The notes: generated by a model not told the origin, from the letters alone. 64,000 bases of DNA from Rhodoferax sp. (GCF_018780565.1 NZ_JADMJN010000003.1:248001-312000), one strand, 5' to 3'; positions 8,275 to 17,129 are shown, counted from the first letter of the stretch. A program made the numbers and translations.

Positions 8275-9513
8275 ATGCAAGACATCAGCGTCCCGGACTA
8301 CTACCCCCAATTCAGTTGCACTGGTCCTTTGTGTGAGGACACCTGTTGCAGTTCGTGGAGCGTGGGGATCGATCGGGACACCTATCACAAGTACAAACAA
8401 AACCGGCACCCGGTTCTGGCGCCGCTCTTCAAGCTTGCCGTCAGCAAAAACATCTCGGCCGATGCCACCAACAGGAGCAGCTTTGGCGTGATGAAGATGC
8501 GGGAGGATGGCGCTTGCCATTTTCAGCAGGAAGACAAGCTGTGCGCGATCCATGCCCACATGGGGGCGTCAGCGCTCAGCGACACGTGCAGGCTTTACCC
8601 GCGCTACCTCAATCAATTCGGCACCCAGCGGGAGAACTCACTCGGGGTTTCCTGTCCGCAGGCGGCACGCCTGATCCTGTTGAATCCGCAGCCGATGCAG
8701 TTTCTTTCCATGGCGCCCGACCCCGAGATAGATGCCCGCCCCTTTGTGTCCTACCGTTTCCCCTTGAACAATGACGGCGATCCGGCGCAAATTGCGGTAT
8801 TGAATGATTTTCGTGCCGTCATCATCGCGATCCTGCAAGCCCGGGATTTGAGCCTGGGGGCACGTTTGATGGTGCTGGGTTTTTTGCTGGAAGATGCAGA
8901 AAAAGTATTTTCCTCCCGTAGCTTTGCCGATGCGTCGGAACTGTTGCCTGTATTGGAGTCCTTTGTTGCGATGCTGTCGCACCCGGCGCAACTAGAAATC
9001 CAGTTCGCACAGGTCACGCCCAATGTGCCGCGCAAACTGGAGTTGCTTGCGAAGCTGATTACGCAGGCCTTGGCGGGCAGCGCGTCGGCCCGCTTCAAGG
9101 ACTGTTTGCTGGCTGCTGCCCAAGGGCTTGCCGCCGTGCCCGCAGCGAGTACTCTGGAGCGCTACGCGCAAAGTCACGCCGGGTTTTACCAAGCGTTTTT
9201 TCAGGACAGGCAGTACATCTTTGAAAACTACCTTGTGAACCAGGTGATTACCCGCCTGTTTCCTTTTGCCCGCGGTTCCTATCTGGATTTGTACCGTGAG
9301 CTGGTGAGCAATCTATCGATCATCCAGGGCTTGCTGGTTGGGGTGGCAGCCCAGGACAAAGGACTGGATGAGGGCCGCGTTATTCAGGTGATCCAGTCCT
9401 TTGCGCGCTATTCGAATCACAACCGCAATCACCTGGATCAGCTGCTCGAATCGCTGCGGGCCGGTGCGCAGGACTCTTTCGTGCATGTCATGTGGCTGCT
9501 CCGGGAGGCCTAG
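8275..9513 (+). CDS. FliB-like lysine-N-methylase (YkgJ-type cysteine cluster)
   Basis: A 412-residue protein whose N-terminus has the cysteine cluster of the FliB/YkgJ family: C-x5-C-x4-CC at about residues 15-27, then GACHF...LC and DTCRLYPR near 80-115. FliB methylates lysines of flagellin in Salmonella and relatives. The length and motif order match FliB over the whole protein. No flagellin or other flagellar gene is in the window and the gene stands alone, so the target may lie elsewhere or be a different protein. It is divergent from the liv operon; no obvious Shine-Dalgarno precedes ATG 8275. Confidence 0.8.
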   Translation: MQDISVPDYYPQFSCTGPLCEDTCCSSWSVGIDRDTYHKYKQNRHPVLAPLFKLAVSKNISADATNRSSFGVMKMREDGACHFQQEDKLCAIHAHMGASALSDTCRLYPRYLNQFGTQRENSLGVSCPQAARLILLNPQPMQFLSMAPDPEIDARPFVSYRFPLNNDGDPAQIAVLNDFRAVIIAILQARDLSLGARLMVLGFLLEDAEKVFSSRSFADASELLPVLESFVAMLSHPAQLEIQFAQVTPNVPRKLELLAKLITQALAGSASARFKDCLLAAAQGLAAVPAASTLERYAQSHAGFYQAFFQDRQYIFENYLVNQVITRLFPFARGSYLDLYRELVSNLSIIQGLLVGVAAQDKGLDEGRVIQVIQSFARYSNHNRNHLDQLLESLRAGAQDSFVHVMWLLREA

Positions 9514-9597
9514 CTGACGGAATTTCTCGGGTTCCCCCGACTTGTCAAAAGTACGGAGGTATCGACCAGGTCGCCCTGGTTGCGTGTGAATGTGGGT

Positions 9598-9912
9598 TCA
9601 AGGGCGAACTGCGATTTCGTTCCTGACCGACTTGACGCCACTTACACCGCGGGCAATGTTCTCGGCCTTGTTTTTCTCGGTGCTGCTTTTGGCGAAGCCT
9701 GACAGCATCACCGTGCCATTCAGTGTCTCGACCCGGATACTGGTCGCAGCAACTTCCTTGTCGTCGGCAAAGCGTGCTTTGATGCTGGTGGTGATGGCAG
9801 TGTCGTCAACGTAGGCGCCAACGGTTTCCTGACCGCGCGTTACTGCGCAGCCGGTTGCGCTCAGCAGGGCTGCGGCAGTCATGAGGGCGGCAAGAGTGGT
9901 GCGAATGTACAT
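9598..9912 (-). CDS. BON-domain lipoprotein (OsmY-like)
   Basis: A 104-residue protein with a lipoprotein signal (lipobox ATGC, Cys22) followed by one BON domain (about residues 35-104: DDTAITTSIKARF ... VRVETLNGTVMLSG ... VKSVRNEI). BON domains bind phospholipid surfaces and occur in osmotically induced and envelope-stress proteins such as OsmY and DolP. The product is probably an outer-membrane or periplasmic lipoprotein. The gene is monocistronic, convergent with the fliB-like gene and followed by the kinase gene on the same strand with 109 bases upstream of it. Confidence 0.88.
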   Translation of the reverse strand: MYIRTTLAALMTAAALLSATGCAVTRGQETVGAYVDDTAITTSIKARFADDKEVAATSIRVETLNGTVMLSGFAKSSTEKNKAENIARGVSGVKSVRNEIAVRP

Positions 9913-10021
9913 GGTGAATCTCCAGTTAAAGTGAATGTGCGCCGGGGGTCAACATGGCACCCAGCCGCTAAGTCAACTGTAAAAGCTGCAGCGTGATGCC
10001 ACCATCAGCGCGAGCCGCATG

Positions 10022-11413
10022 TCAATGTAGGACGGCGCCGACAGGCGTTGGCCCGCGGGCTCGCACGGTAGAAGTTAATGTCGGCAGTTTGGCCTGAATC
10101 AGCGTGCCTTGCCCCGGCCTGGAAGCTACAGCCAGGGTTCCACCTTCGGCTTCCACGCGAAAGCGCATGCCGACCAACCCGTACGCAGAGCGTGATGCCA
10201 CGTCAGTGTCGAAGCCGATGCCATCGTCACGCACCGAGACGATGACCTGGTCAGCTTCGGTTGCCAGGCGCACCCAGACACTCTTGGCCCGGGCGTACTT
10301 GGTGATGTTGGTGATGGCTTCCTGCACCAGGCGGTAGATCATCAGCTCGGCGGTCGCCTCCAACTGGACCGCCTCCAGTGAGCAATGAACCTCGACACCA
10401 GACTGTTCAGCGAATTCACGGGTCAGAATTTCAAGGGTCGCTACCAGTCCCAGGTTGCTCAGTGCCGATGGTCGCAGGTTTTCGATGATGTCGCGCCCCA
10501 AGGCAATGCTGCTGTTGAGGGTGCCGACCAAATGCGAGAGCAGCTCCAGGGCCTCTGGCGCCTTGTCGGCCAGTCGGGATTTGATACGGGCCGCGTCCAG
10601 CTTGGCCGAGGTGAGCAGCGCCCCGAGGTCATCGTGCAAGTTGCGCGCCAGGCGGTTGCGTTCGTCTTCGCGCGCGGTCAACAGGTGGCGTGTCAGCTCG
10701 GTCAGTTGCGCCGTGCGCTGGATGACTTCGATTTCCAGACGCTGGCGCTCTAGCTGTACGAGGCGCTGCAGTTCCTGCTGTTGTCGCTTGAGCGCCAGAG
10801 TCTGCCGCAGGTACATGAAGAGTGCCAGCAGGCTGATGGCACTCAAGGCCCCCATGCCAATGCGGCTGAGCAGCAGGGTGCGGTAGATGTCATCGCGGCT
10901 GGCTTTCACCTTCTGCGCTTCACGGTCCAGAAGTTGGGTACTGATTTTGCGGATGGCATCCATCTGCTTTTTGTTGAGTTCGCTGAGAACGATATCTGTG
11001 CTTGCTGCGCTCTTGCCTTCGTCGTGCAGCTGGATAGCCACGGCAAGCTCGGATAGCTTGGGGGTCGTCAAACCATGCAGCTGCTTCAGCACTTCGCCGG
11101 ACTGTTCTTCCTTGTCGTAGTAATGCCCAAGGAATCTGAACGACTCGTCGATGTCCTTGATCGATTTTTCGTAGGGTTGAAGATACTCTTTGCGGTTGGT
11201 CAGCAAGTAGCCGCGCTGCCCGGTTTCGGCGGCCAGAATGCTCTGCTGCAAGCCCTGGATGCTGCTGCGTGCTGCACCCATCTCTCCGAGCTTGTCCAGA
11301 GTGGCTGCCGATTGCCAGTAGGACGCCTCGCTGATGAAAATCATCGCGACTGCCGCGACACAGGCCAGAGGCCAGACGATGTTGTTGTGTTTGGCGATCG
11401 CGAAAATGCTCAT
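10022..11413 (-). CDS. CHASE3-domain sensor histidine kinase (NarX/UhpB class)
   Basis: A 463-residue membrane sensor kinase. A first membrane helix (about 12-30), an extracytoplasmic CHASE3 domain with AAETGQRGYLLT (61-72), a second helix (185-202) and a coiled-coil linker lead to a HisKA_3 dimerisation domain. Its phospho-acceptor His260 lies in RNLHDDLG. The HATPase domain has N-box NITKYA and G-boxes DDGIGFD (396-402) and GLVGM. CHASE3 senses unknown signals. ATG 11413 is chosen because AAGGG precedes it. It is divergent from the NarL-type regulator at 11470, its likely partner, and close to a lone receiver gene. Confidence 0.9.
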   Translation of the reverse strand: MSIFAIAKHNNIVWPLACVAAVAMIFISEASYWQSAATLDKLGEMGAARSSIQGLQQSILAAETGQRGYLLTNRKEYLQPYEKSIKDIDESFRFLGHYYDKEEQSGEVLKQLHGLTTPKLSELAVAIQLHDEGKSAASTDIVLSELNKKQMDAIRKISTQLLDREAQKVKASRDDIYRTLLLSRIGMGALSAISLLALFMYLRQTLALKRQQQELQRLVQLERQRLEIEVIQRTAQLTELTRHLLTAREDERNRLARNLHDDLGALLTSAKLDAARIKSRLADKAPEALELLSHLVGTLNSSIALGRDIIENLRPSALSNLGLVATLEILTREFAEQSGVEVHCSLEAVQLEATAELMIYRLVQEAITNITKYARAKSVWVRLATEADQVIVSVRDDGIGFDTDVASRSAYGLVGMRFRVEAEGGTLAVASRPGQGTLIQAKLPTLTSTVRARGPTPVGAVLH

Positions 11414-11469
11414 CTTCAGCCCTTGTTCCAAAGTGTGGGATCATCCAGCATGCAGCCTTGCCACACGCC

Positions 11470-12105
11470 ATGATTCGAATTGCCATCATTGACGACCATG
11501 CCATGGTTCGCGCCGGATTGCGCCAGTTTTTCGCTGACCAGATCGACTTCACGGTGGTGGCCGAAGCGGCCAATGGCCGGGGGGCCATCGAGATCGTACG
11601 CAAAGGCGAGGTCGATGTGATCGTGATGGATATTTCCATGCCAGACCAAAGCGGTATCGATGCCTTGGCTGCCATCAAGGCGAGGGCTCCCGATCTGCCG
11701 GTGTTGATCCTGAGCAGTTTCCCTGAAGCGCATTACGCCACCACCTTGTTGCGCCAGGGTGCCAGCGGGTATTTGAACAAAGACTGCGATCCTGAGGAAA
11801 TCATCACGGCGATCCGGACAGTATGCCGTGGGCGCAAGTACATCACGGCAGGGGTAGCCGAGCGCCTCGCCGATGGGTTGATGAGCGGCTCTGGAGACGG
11901 GCCGCTTCACGGCCAGCTTTCAGAGCGCGAGTTGCAGGTCTTCCTGCGGCTGGCCAAGGGTGAGACCATCGGCCATATGGCCGTCAGCATGTCACTCAGC
12001 GTCAAAACAGTCAGCACCTACCGCACCCGGGTGATGGAGAAAATGAAGCTTGAATCCAACAGTGACCTGACCTATTACGCACTGAAAAATGGTTTGATTC
12101 AGTAG
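11470..12105 (+). CDS. NarL/LuxR-family response regulator
   Basis: A 211-residue regulator. The receiver domain has the acidic pair DD8-9, phospho-acceptor Asp54 in VIVMDISMPD, Thr/Ser switch LSS and Lys in NKD. It is followed by a LuxR-type helix-turn-helix (about residues 145-205: LSERELQVFLRLAKG ... SVKTVSTYRTRV). It would bind DNA once phosphorylated, most likely by the divergent CHASE3 kinase, whose class pairs with NarL-type regulators. ATG 11470 gives the standard MIRIAIIDDH start; a TTG at 11458 is less likely. Target genes are unknown. Confidence 0.9.
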   Translation: MIRIAIIDDHAMVRAGLRQFFADQIDFTVVAEAANGRGAIEIVRKGEVDVIVMDISMPDQSGIDALAAIKARAPDLPVLILSSFPEAHYATTLLRQGASGYLNKDCDPEEIITAIRTVCRGRKYITAGVAERLADGLMSGSGDGPLHGQLSERELQVFLRLAKGETIGHMAVSMSLSVKTVSTYRTRVMEKMKLESNSDLTYYALKNGLIQ

Positions 12106-12111
12106 CTGTTC

Positions 12112-12522
12112 TCACGGCACTGCGCCGTGGGTGTTGTCTGCGGATTCGCCGGCGGCCAGGTGACCGCAGTACGCGATCAGCGCTTCTATCTCATTGGACT
12201 TGTCGAATACATGATTTGCACCCAAGGCCAGGCATTTGCGCCGGATATCGGGCGTTGCATAGTTGCTCAGCACCACCAGTTCGCACTTTTTTGCCAAGCC
12301 CTGCGCTGCTGCCAGCACGCCCAGGCCAGAACCACTTTTGAGAAAGATATCGACGATCATCAGATCGCAATGGTTGTCTGCCTTTGAGAGCCACTGAATT
12401 GCCGTCAATTCGTCCTCGGCTGTGCCGACCACCTTGACTGGTACAAGTTCTTCCAGTGTGGCAATCAGACTGTCGCGAATAAGCGGGCTGTCTTCGACAA
12501 TGAAGGTCTTGAGCTGATGCAT
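12112..12522 (-). CDS. single-domain response regulator (CheY-like receiver)
   Basis: A 136-residue protein made only of a receiver domain: acidic residues ED10-11, phospho-acceptor Asp58 in LMIVDIFLKSGSG, LSNYA at the switch position and FDKSNE with the conserved Lys. It has no output domain, so it probably acts as a phosphate relay or sink, or through protein contacts. It is convergent with the NarL-type regulator (six bases apart) and divergent from dnaE2. The nearby CHASE3 kinase may phosphorylate both receivers. Confidence 0.85.
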   Translation of the reverse strand: MHQLKTFIVEDSPLIRDSLIATLEELVPVKVVGTAEDELTAIQWLSKADNHCDLMIVDIFLKSGSGLGVLAAAQGLAKKCELVVLSNYATPDIRRKCLALGANHVFDKSNEIEALIAYCGHLAAGESADNTHGAVP

Positions 12523-12711
12523 GGACTCGCGTTGGTTCCGGGGAAGTTGGAAGGGATGGGCAAAGCGTAAAAATGTCTGCTTGAGTATGCAGTTGAAGTC
12601 GCGGGCACACCATGGGCCGCGAGCGCGTCTTTTTGTAGGATGCGTCCTACGCCAGGCGATGGTGTCATGCCCTGTGTCAAGCTCCCCATGCGTTGGGCAT
12701 CTTTGTATATA

Positions 12712-12727
12712 CTGTTCATTTATACAG
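12712..12727 (+). promoter_or_regulatory. LexA (SOS) box upstream of dnaE2
   Basis: Perfect CTGT-N8-ACAG palindrome, 28 bases before the dnaE2 ATG. Over 24 bases it matches the imuA box at 21 positions and has almost the same distance to its gene. It also rules out the upstream in-frame ATG at 12693 as start, since the box would then lie inside the gene. Confidence 0.92.
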
Positions 12728-12755
12728 TATCAAGCAAGCCTTGCCATTTTTCCAC

Positions 12756-15700
12756 ATGGAACCCACTGCGCCTGACTACGCCGAGCTGCATTGCGTGTCC
12801 AACTTCAGCTTTCAGCGCGGTGCCTCCCACCCGGAAGAACTGGTGGCGCGTGCTGCAGCGCTGGGTTACGCCGCACTGGCGCTGACCGACGCGTGTTCGG
12901 TGGCTGGCGTGGTACGGGCCCATGCCGAGGCGAAGAAGCTGGGTTTGAAGCTGTTGCTGGGGGCCGAGTTTGTCTTTGACGATGGCTGCAAGTTCATGGC
13001 CCTGGTGCATAACCTGCAAGGCTGGGGCAATCTGTGCGAGTTCATCACGCAAACGCGTTGTGCAGCGGCCAAGGGGACCTACCAGGTGTCGCGCCGGCAC
13101 AGTGACTTTGCCCTGTTGGCGCATTGCGAAATTCTTCTGGCGCCGCAGCGTGCTATTACTTTTGAAGCGCTATGGTCATATATTACGTGGGCTAAGGCCG
13201 AATTTGGTACGGGAATTTGGCTGCTTCTGGAGTTGCAGCATGGCTTGGACGACGATCTGTGGCGGCACGCCCTGGGGCGCGCTGCGGCGTTGACGAGGGT
13301 GCCCCTGGTGGCCGCTGGTAATGTGCATATGCATGTGCGCTCACGCAAACCATTGCAGGATGTGATCACCGCTGTGCGTCTGGGTGTGCCGGTGTCCGCT
13401 TGCGGTTTGGCGCTGCAGGCCAATGCCGAAGCCTACTTGCGCTCACGCCAGCGCCTGGCGCAGATGTACCCCGTCGAATTGCTGGCCAACACACTCACGG
13501 TGGCGGCGCGCTGCAGCTTCAGCCTGGACGAGCTGCGCTACCAGTACCCGATGGAGACGGTGCTGCCCGGCCTGACACCCGCGCAAACCCTGCGCCAGTT
13601 CACCTACGAGGGCGCCAGCCAGCGCTACCCGCGGGGCATTGCCGCCAGCGTGCAGCAGCAGCTCGAGCATGAGCTGGCCTTGATTGCCGAGCTGCAGTAC
13701 GAGATGTATTTCCTGACCGTGCACGATATCGTGGCCTTTGCCCGCAGCCGCCACATTCTGTGCCAGGGGCGTGGCTCGGCGGCCAATTCGGCAGTCTGCT
13801 ATTGCCTCGGGGTGACCGAGGTGGACCCCTCGCGCATGAACATGCTGTTTGAACGCTTCATCAGCCGTGAGCGCAATGAACCGCCCGACATTGATGTGGA
13901 CTTTGAACACCAGCGGCGCGAAGAAGTCATCCAGTACATCTACGCCAAATATGGCCGCGACCGTGCCGCTATCGCCGCGACGGTGGTCACTTATCGACCC
14001 CGCAGCGCCATCCGTGATGTTGGTCGGGCGCTGGGCATCGATGAGGCCCTGGTGGACGCCTTTGCCAAAGAGCAGCGCTGGTTTGATGGCAAGGTCTTGC
14101 AAGACGCGCAACTGGTACAACAACTGCAAGCGGCGGGTTTGACGCCGGATGGTGCGCTGATACGCCAGTGGCTGGACCTCACCATGCAGTTGATGGGCGC
14201 ACCGCGCCATTTGAGCCAGCATGTGGGCGGTTTTGTGCTGACACAGGGCAGACTCACGCGCCTGGTGCCAGTGGAAAACGCCGCCATGCCGGATCGATCC
14301 ATCATCCAGTGGGACAAGGACGATCTCGACGCCATGGGCCTGCTCAAGGTCGATGTGCTGGCCCTGGGTATGCTCAGCGCCATACGCCGCTGCCTGGACC
14401 TGGTCAGTGCGCGGCGTGGCACTACTTTGCGGATGCAGGACATTCCTTCCGAGGACCCGGCCACCTATGACATGATTTGCAAAGCTGACACCGTGGGCGT
14501 GTTCCAGATCGAGAGCCGCGCGCAGATGAGCATGTTGCCGCGTCTCAAGCCCCGCTGTTTTTACGACCTGGTGATCGAGGTGGCTATCGTGCGCCCCGGT
14601 CCCATCCAGGGCGGCATGGTGCACCCGTATCTCCAGCGCCGGCAGGGCCTGGAGCCGGTGGACTATCCCGGCGAGGGCTTGCGCGCCGCACTGGAGCGCA
14701 CGCTGGGCGTACCGATTTTTCAGGAGCAGGTGATGCAGATCGCCATGCTGGCCGCCGGCTTCAGCGCGGGCGAGGCTGACAGCCTGCGCCGCTCCATGGC
14801 CGCGTGGAAACGCAAGGGCGGTGTGCACAAGTTTTATGAGCGCCTGGTGGGGGGCATGGTGGCGCGTGGCTATGCACAGGAGTTTGCCGAGAACATCTTC
14901 AAGCAGATTGAAGGCTTTGGCGAATACGGCTTCCCCGAGAGCCATGCAGCCAGCTTTGCGCTGATCACTTATGTGAGTTGCTGGCTCAAGCACCATGAAC
15001 CCGCGTGTTTTCTCGCCGCCATGCTCAACAGCCAGCCGATGGGCTTTTACTCCGCCTCGCAACTGGTGCAGGACGCCCGGCGCCATGGTGTTGAAGTACG
15101 GCCGGTGGACGTGGCGCACAGTGATTGGGACTGCACGCTGGAGGCGTTGCATTCTGCTTGCGATGTGCAAACGGCTGTGCGCCTGGGGCTGCGCATGGTC
15201 TCGGGCCTGCACCATGGCGCCGCGCAGCGCATCGCTGTTGCCCGCATTGATGGCGATTTCAGCAGCACTGAAGACCTGGCCTTGCGCGCCGAGCTGGATG
15301 CAGGCGATCTCAAAGCCCTGGCGGCGGCCGACGCACTCATCAGCCTGTCGGGTCATCGCCGCCAGCAGGTGTGGGATGCCAGTGCCCGTCAACCCGCACC
15401 GCCCTTGTTGCGAGAGGTACCGGTGGAGGAATCGGTTCTTGAGCTTCCCGCAGCAGGGGAAGCAGAGGAAGTGGTTTTTGATTACGCCTCTTTGGGGCTG
15501 ACTTTAAGGTCTCACCCCTTGCATCTATTGCGTAGCCAGCTATCACAATTGAAGCTGCTCACTGCCGCCCAGATGCGTGACCTGCCCCATGGCAGGCTGG
15601 TGCGCGCCTGTGGCCTGGTCACCATGCGTCAACAACCCCAAACCGCCAAGGGCGTGATTTTTGTGACGCTGGAGGACGAAACCGGCAGTGTGAATGTGAT

Positions 15701-15887
15701 TGTGTGGAAGAGCGTGCGTGAACGGCAACGCAATGCATTGCTCAAGTCACGTCTGCTGGCGGTGTATGGCGTGTGGCAGCGCGATGTTGAGAGTGGCGGC
15801 GAAGTGCGCCACTTGATTGCGCAGCACTTGAAAGACCTGACGCCGATGCTCGGTGATCTGGCGACGCAGAGCCGGGAGTTTCACTGA
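12756..15887 (+). CDS. dnaE2: DnaE2 (ImuC), error-prone DNA polymerase III alpha subunit
   Basis: A 1043-residue C-family polymerase that carries out damage-induced translesion synthesis with ImuA and ImuB. It has the N-terminal PHP domain (ELHCVSNFSFQRGASHP), the catalytic DxD in PPDIDVDFEH near residue 380, fingers and tandem helix-hairpin-helix motifs, and a C-terminal OB fold (LVRACGLVTMRQQP). The length is typical of DnaE2, shorter than DnaE1. The start is set by the LexA box and by alignment (MEPTAPDYAELHC). It is not adjacent to imuAB but has its own LexA-controlled promoter. An AT-rich repeat-like segment lies within the PHP-proximal region (13151-13206). Confidence 0.94.
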   Translation: MEPTAPDYAELHCVSNFSFQRGASHPEELVARAAALGYAALALTDACSVAGVVRAHAEAKKLGLKLLLGAEFVFDDGCKFMALVHNLQGWGNLCEFITQTRCAAAKGTYQVSRRHSDFALLAHCEILLAPQRAITFEALWSYITWAKAEFGTGIWLLLELQHGLDDDLWRHALGRAAALTRVPLVAAGNVHMHVRSRKPLQDVITAVRLGVPVSACGLALQANAEAYLRSRQRLAQMYPVELLANTLTVAARCSFSLDELRYQYPMETVLPGLTPAQTLRQFTYEGASQRYPRGIAASVQQQLEHELALIAELQYEMYFLTVHDIVAFARSRHILCQGRGSAANSAVCYCLGVTEVDPSRMNMLFERFISRERNEPPDIDVDFEHQRREEVIQYIYAKYGRDRAAIAATVVTYRPRSAIRDVGRALGIDEALVDAFAKEQRWFDGKVLQDAQLVQQLQAAGLTPDGALIRQWLDLTMQLMGAPRHLSQHVGGFVLTQGRLTRLVPVENAAMPDRSIIQWDKDDLDAMGLLKVDVLALGMLSAIRRCLDLVSARRGTTLRMQDIPSEDPATYDMICKADTVGVFQIESRAQMSMLPRLKPRCFYDLVIEVAIVRPGPIQGGMVHPYLQRRQGLEPVDYPGEGLRAALERTLGVPIFQEQVMQIAMLAAGFSAGEADSLRRSMAAWKRKGGVHKFYERLVGGMVARGYAQEFAENIFKQIEGFGEYGFPESHAASFALITYVSCWLKHHEPACFLAAMLNSQPMGFYSASQLVQDARRHGVEVRPVDVAHSDWDCTLEALHSACDVQTAVRLGLRMVSGLHHGAAQRIAVARIDGDFSSTEDLALRAELDAGDLKALAAADALISLSGHRRQQVWDASARQPAPPLLREVPVEESVLELPAAGEAEEVVFDYASLGLTLRSHPLHLLRSQLSQLKLLTAAQMRDLPHGRLVRACGLVTMRQQPQTAKGVIFVTLEDETGSVNVIVWKSVRERQRNALLKSRLLAVYGVWQRDVESGGEVRHLIAQHLKDLTPMLGDLATQSREFH
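13151..13206 (+). repeat. AT-rich dispersed repeat-like segment inside dnaE2
   Basis: TGCTATTA ... GAAGCG ... TCATATATT ... GGGCTAAGGCC.AATTT matches the reverse complement of the intergenic element at 34043-34099 in order and spacing (TGCTAT, GCG, TCATATATT, GGG, AGGCC, AATTT). The frame is open throughout and encodes AITFEALWSYITWAKAEFG, a region that varies among DnaE2 proteins. It could be a fixed repeat copy or a chance match, since the surrounding residues still align loosely to the family. Confidence 0.45.
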
Positions 15888-15901
15888 CGTTTCACTTCGG
15901 A

Positions 15902-16492
15902 TCACTCAGCATGAAACTGGTCCGCATTTTTTCCCTTGAAGGGCGCGTAGAAGGCTTTGATGCTTGCCATGTCTGCCTCAATATTACCTGTCGGCTGGAA
16001 CACGGGTCCGAGTCCGCTGATCTTCTTTTCATAGTCCATGTAGGCCATGACGATGGGCACCTGTGCGCCCAAGGCAATGTAGTAAAACCCCGTCTTCCAA
16101 TAGCGCGTCTTGCCACGGGTGCCTTCGGGCGGCACGATCAGTTGCACCGGGCCATCCGCTGCCTTGATCGCCTCCACCGAGGCCGCCACCAGGTTGTTGG
16201 ATTTCTCCCGCTCCACCGGTATGCCGCCCAGCCACATCATCAGGCTGCGAAAAGGGGGCCTGAAAAGCTGCTCTTTGCCCATCCAGTACACGTTGAGCCG
16301 CAGGGCGAACGCCACCATCAGGGTGTAGGGCAGGTCCCAGTTGCTGGTGTGGGGTGCTGCGATCAGCACACTTTTGCTGCCATTGGGCGGCAGACTGCCA
16401 TTGATCTTCCAGCCGGTGATTTTTAAAAAACTGACGGAAAACGCACGCAAGAGCGTGTTGACGATGGGGGTGTCGAAGATGGTGTGGTGCAT
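15902..16492 (-). CDS. PlsC-type 1-acylglycerol-3-phosphate acyltransferase family protein
   Basis: A 196-residue acyltransferase with the HX4D catalytic motif (H48-D53 in PHTSNWD) and the substrate motif PPEGTRGK further on. These are the two hallmarks of the PlsC superfamily, which transfers acyl chains to glycerophosphates or related acceptors at the inner membrane. It is short for PlsC and close to the small bacterial subgroup annotated as glycerol acyltransferase. ATG 16492 is chosen because an upstream start would run into cysC, which ends at 16509; no strong Shine-Dalgarno is seen. It is downstream of cysC on the same strand, and the link to sulfation is unknown. It is convergent with dnaE2. 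Confidence 0.82.
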   Translation of the reverse strand: MHHTIFDTPIVNTLLRAFSVSFLKITGWKINGSLPPNGSKSVLIAAPHTSNWDLPYTLMVAFALRLNVYWMGKEQLFRPPFRSLMMWLGGIPVEREKSNNLVAASVEAIKAADGPVQLIVPPEGTRGKTRYWKTGFYYIALGAQVPIVMAYMDYEKKISGLGPVFQPTGNIEADMASIKAFYAPFKGKNADQFHAE

Positions 16493-16508
16493 GTCTGGTT
16501 CAGCAGAA

Positions 16509-17129
16509 TCAGGGGGCTGATTGTGAGGGTTGATGGGGCAAGACCACATGCAGGATTTTTTCAAGCGATTGCGCGGCTGGCGCGTTGGAGCAATCGAGTT
16601 CAATGTCGGGGTGCTCGGGTGCTTCATAGGGACTGTGGAGGCCGGTCATATTGGGCAGCAGGCCACTGCGGGCTTTTTTGTAGAGCCCCTTGACATCACG
16701 CTGCTCGCAAACTTCCAAAGGCGTACTGATATAGACCTCCAGAAAATTTTCAGAGCCAATCAGTGCTCTGGCCATTTCGCGCTCCCGACGGAAAGGGGAG
16801 ATAAAAGCCGTCATCACAATCAACCCGGCGTCCATCATCAACCGGGCCACTTCCGCAATGCGGCGGATATTTTCCACGCGATCGGCATCCGTAAATCCCA
16901 GATCCTTGTTCAAGCCCTGGCGTACGTTGTCGCCATCAAGAAGGTAGGTGCGCAGGCCCCTGGCATGGAGTTCAAGCTCGAGCGCGTTGGCCATGGTCGA
17001 CTTTCCGGAGCCCGATAGCCCGGTGAACCAGATGACCCGACCCTTGTGCCCACCCATTCGCTCCCGGTCGCGCCGCGTAATCGAGAGTGCCTGGGTGTGT
17101 AAGTCGTGTGCTGCTTGCAGAATCGCCAT
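16509..17129 (-). CDS. cysC: adenylylsulfate (APS) kinase CysC
   Basis: A 206-residue kinase that phosphorylates APS to PAPS, the universal sulfate donor. Walker [10 protein letters not shown] (37-45), the [15 protein letters not shown] substrate motif (65-79) and ISPFRRERE are all intact. ATG 17129 has GGGAG upstream; the longer frame to 17246 is unlike the family. No cysD/cysN sulfurylase is adjacent. Many betaproteobacteria reduce APS directly in sulfate assimilation, so a lone CysC next to sulfotransferase genes points to PAPS made for sulfation. It is divergent from cysQ. Confidence 0.95.
   Translation of the reverse strand: MAILQAAHDLHTQALSITRRDRERMGGHKGRVIWFTGLSGSGKSTMANALELELHARGLRTYLLDGDNVRQGLNKDLGFTDADRVENIRRIAEVARLMMDAGLIVMTAFISPFRREREMARALIGSENFLEVYISTPLEVCEQRDVKGLYKKARSGLLPNMTGLHSPYEAPEHPDIELDCSNAPAAQSLEKILHVVLPHQPSQSAP

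Noticed and set aside
9565..9580. ACCAGG-TCGC-CCTGGT hairpin between the fliB-like and BON genes as a terminator
   Set aside because: Only a 6-bp stem with no T-run on either strand.
13443..15392. Open frame of 649 codons opposite dnaE2
   Set aside because: Antisense shadow of a conserved polymerase gene; low-complexity His/Gln/Ala-rich translation and no ribosome site.
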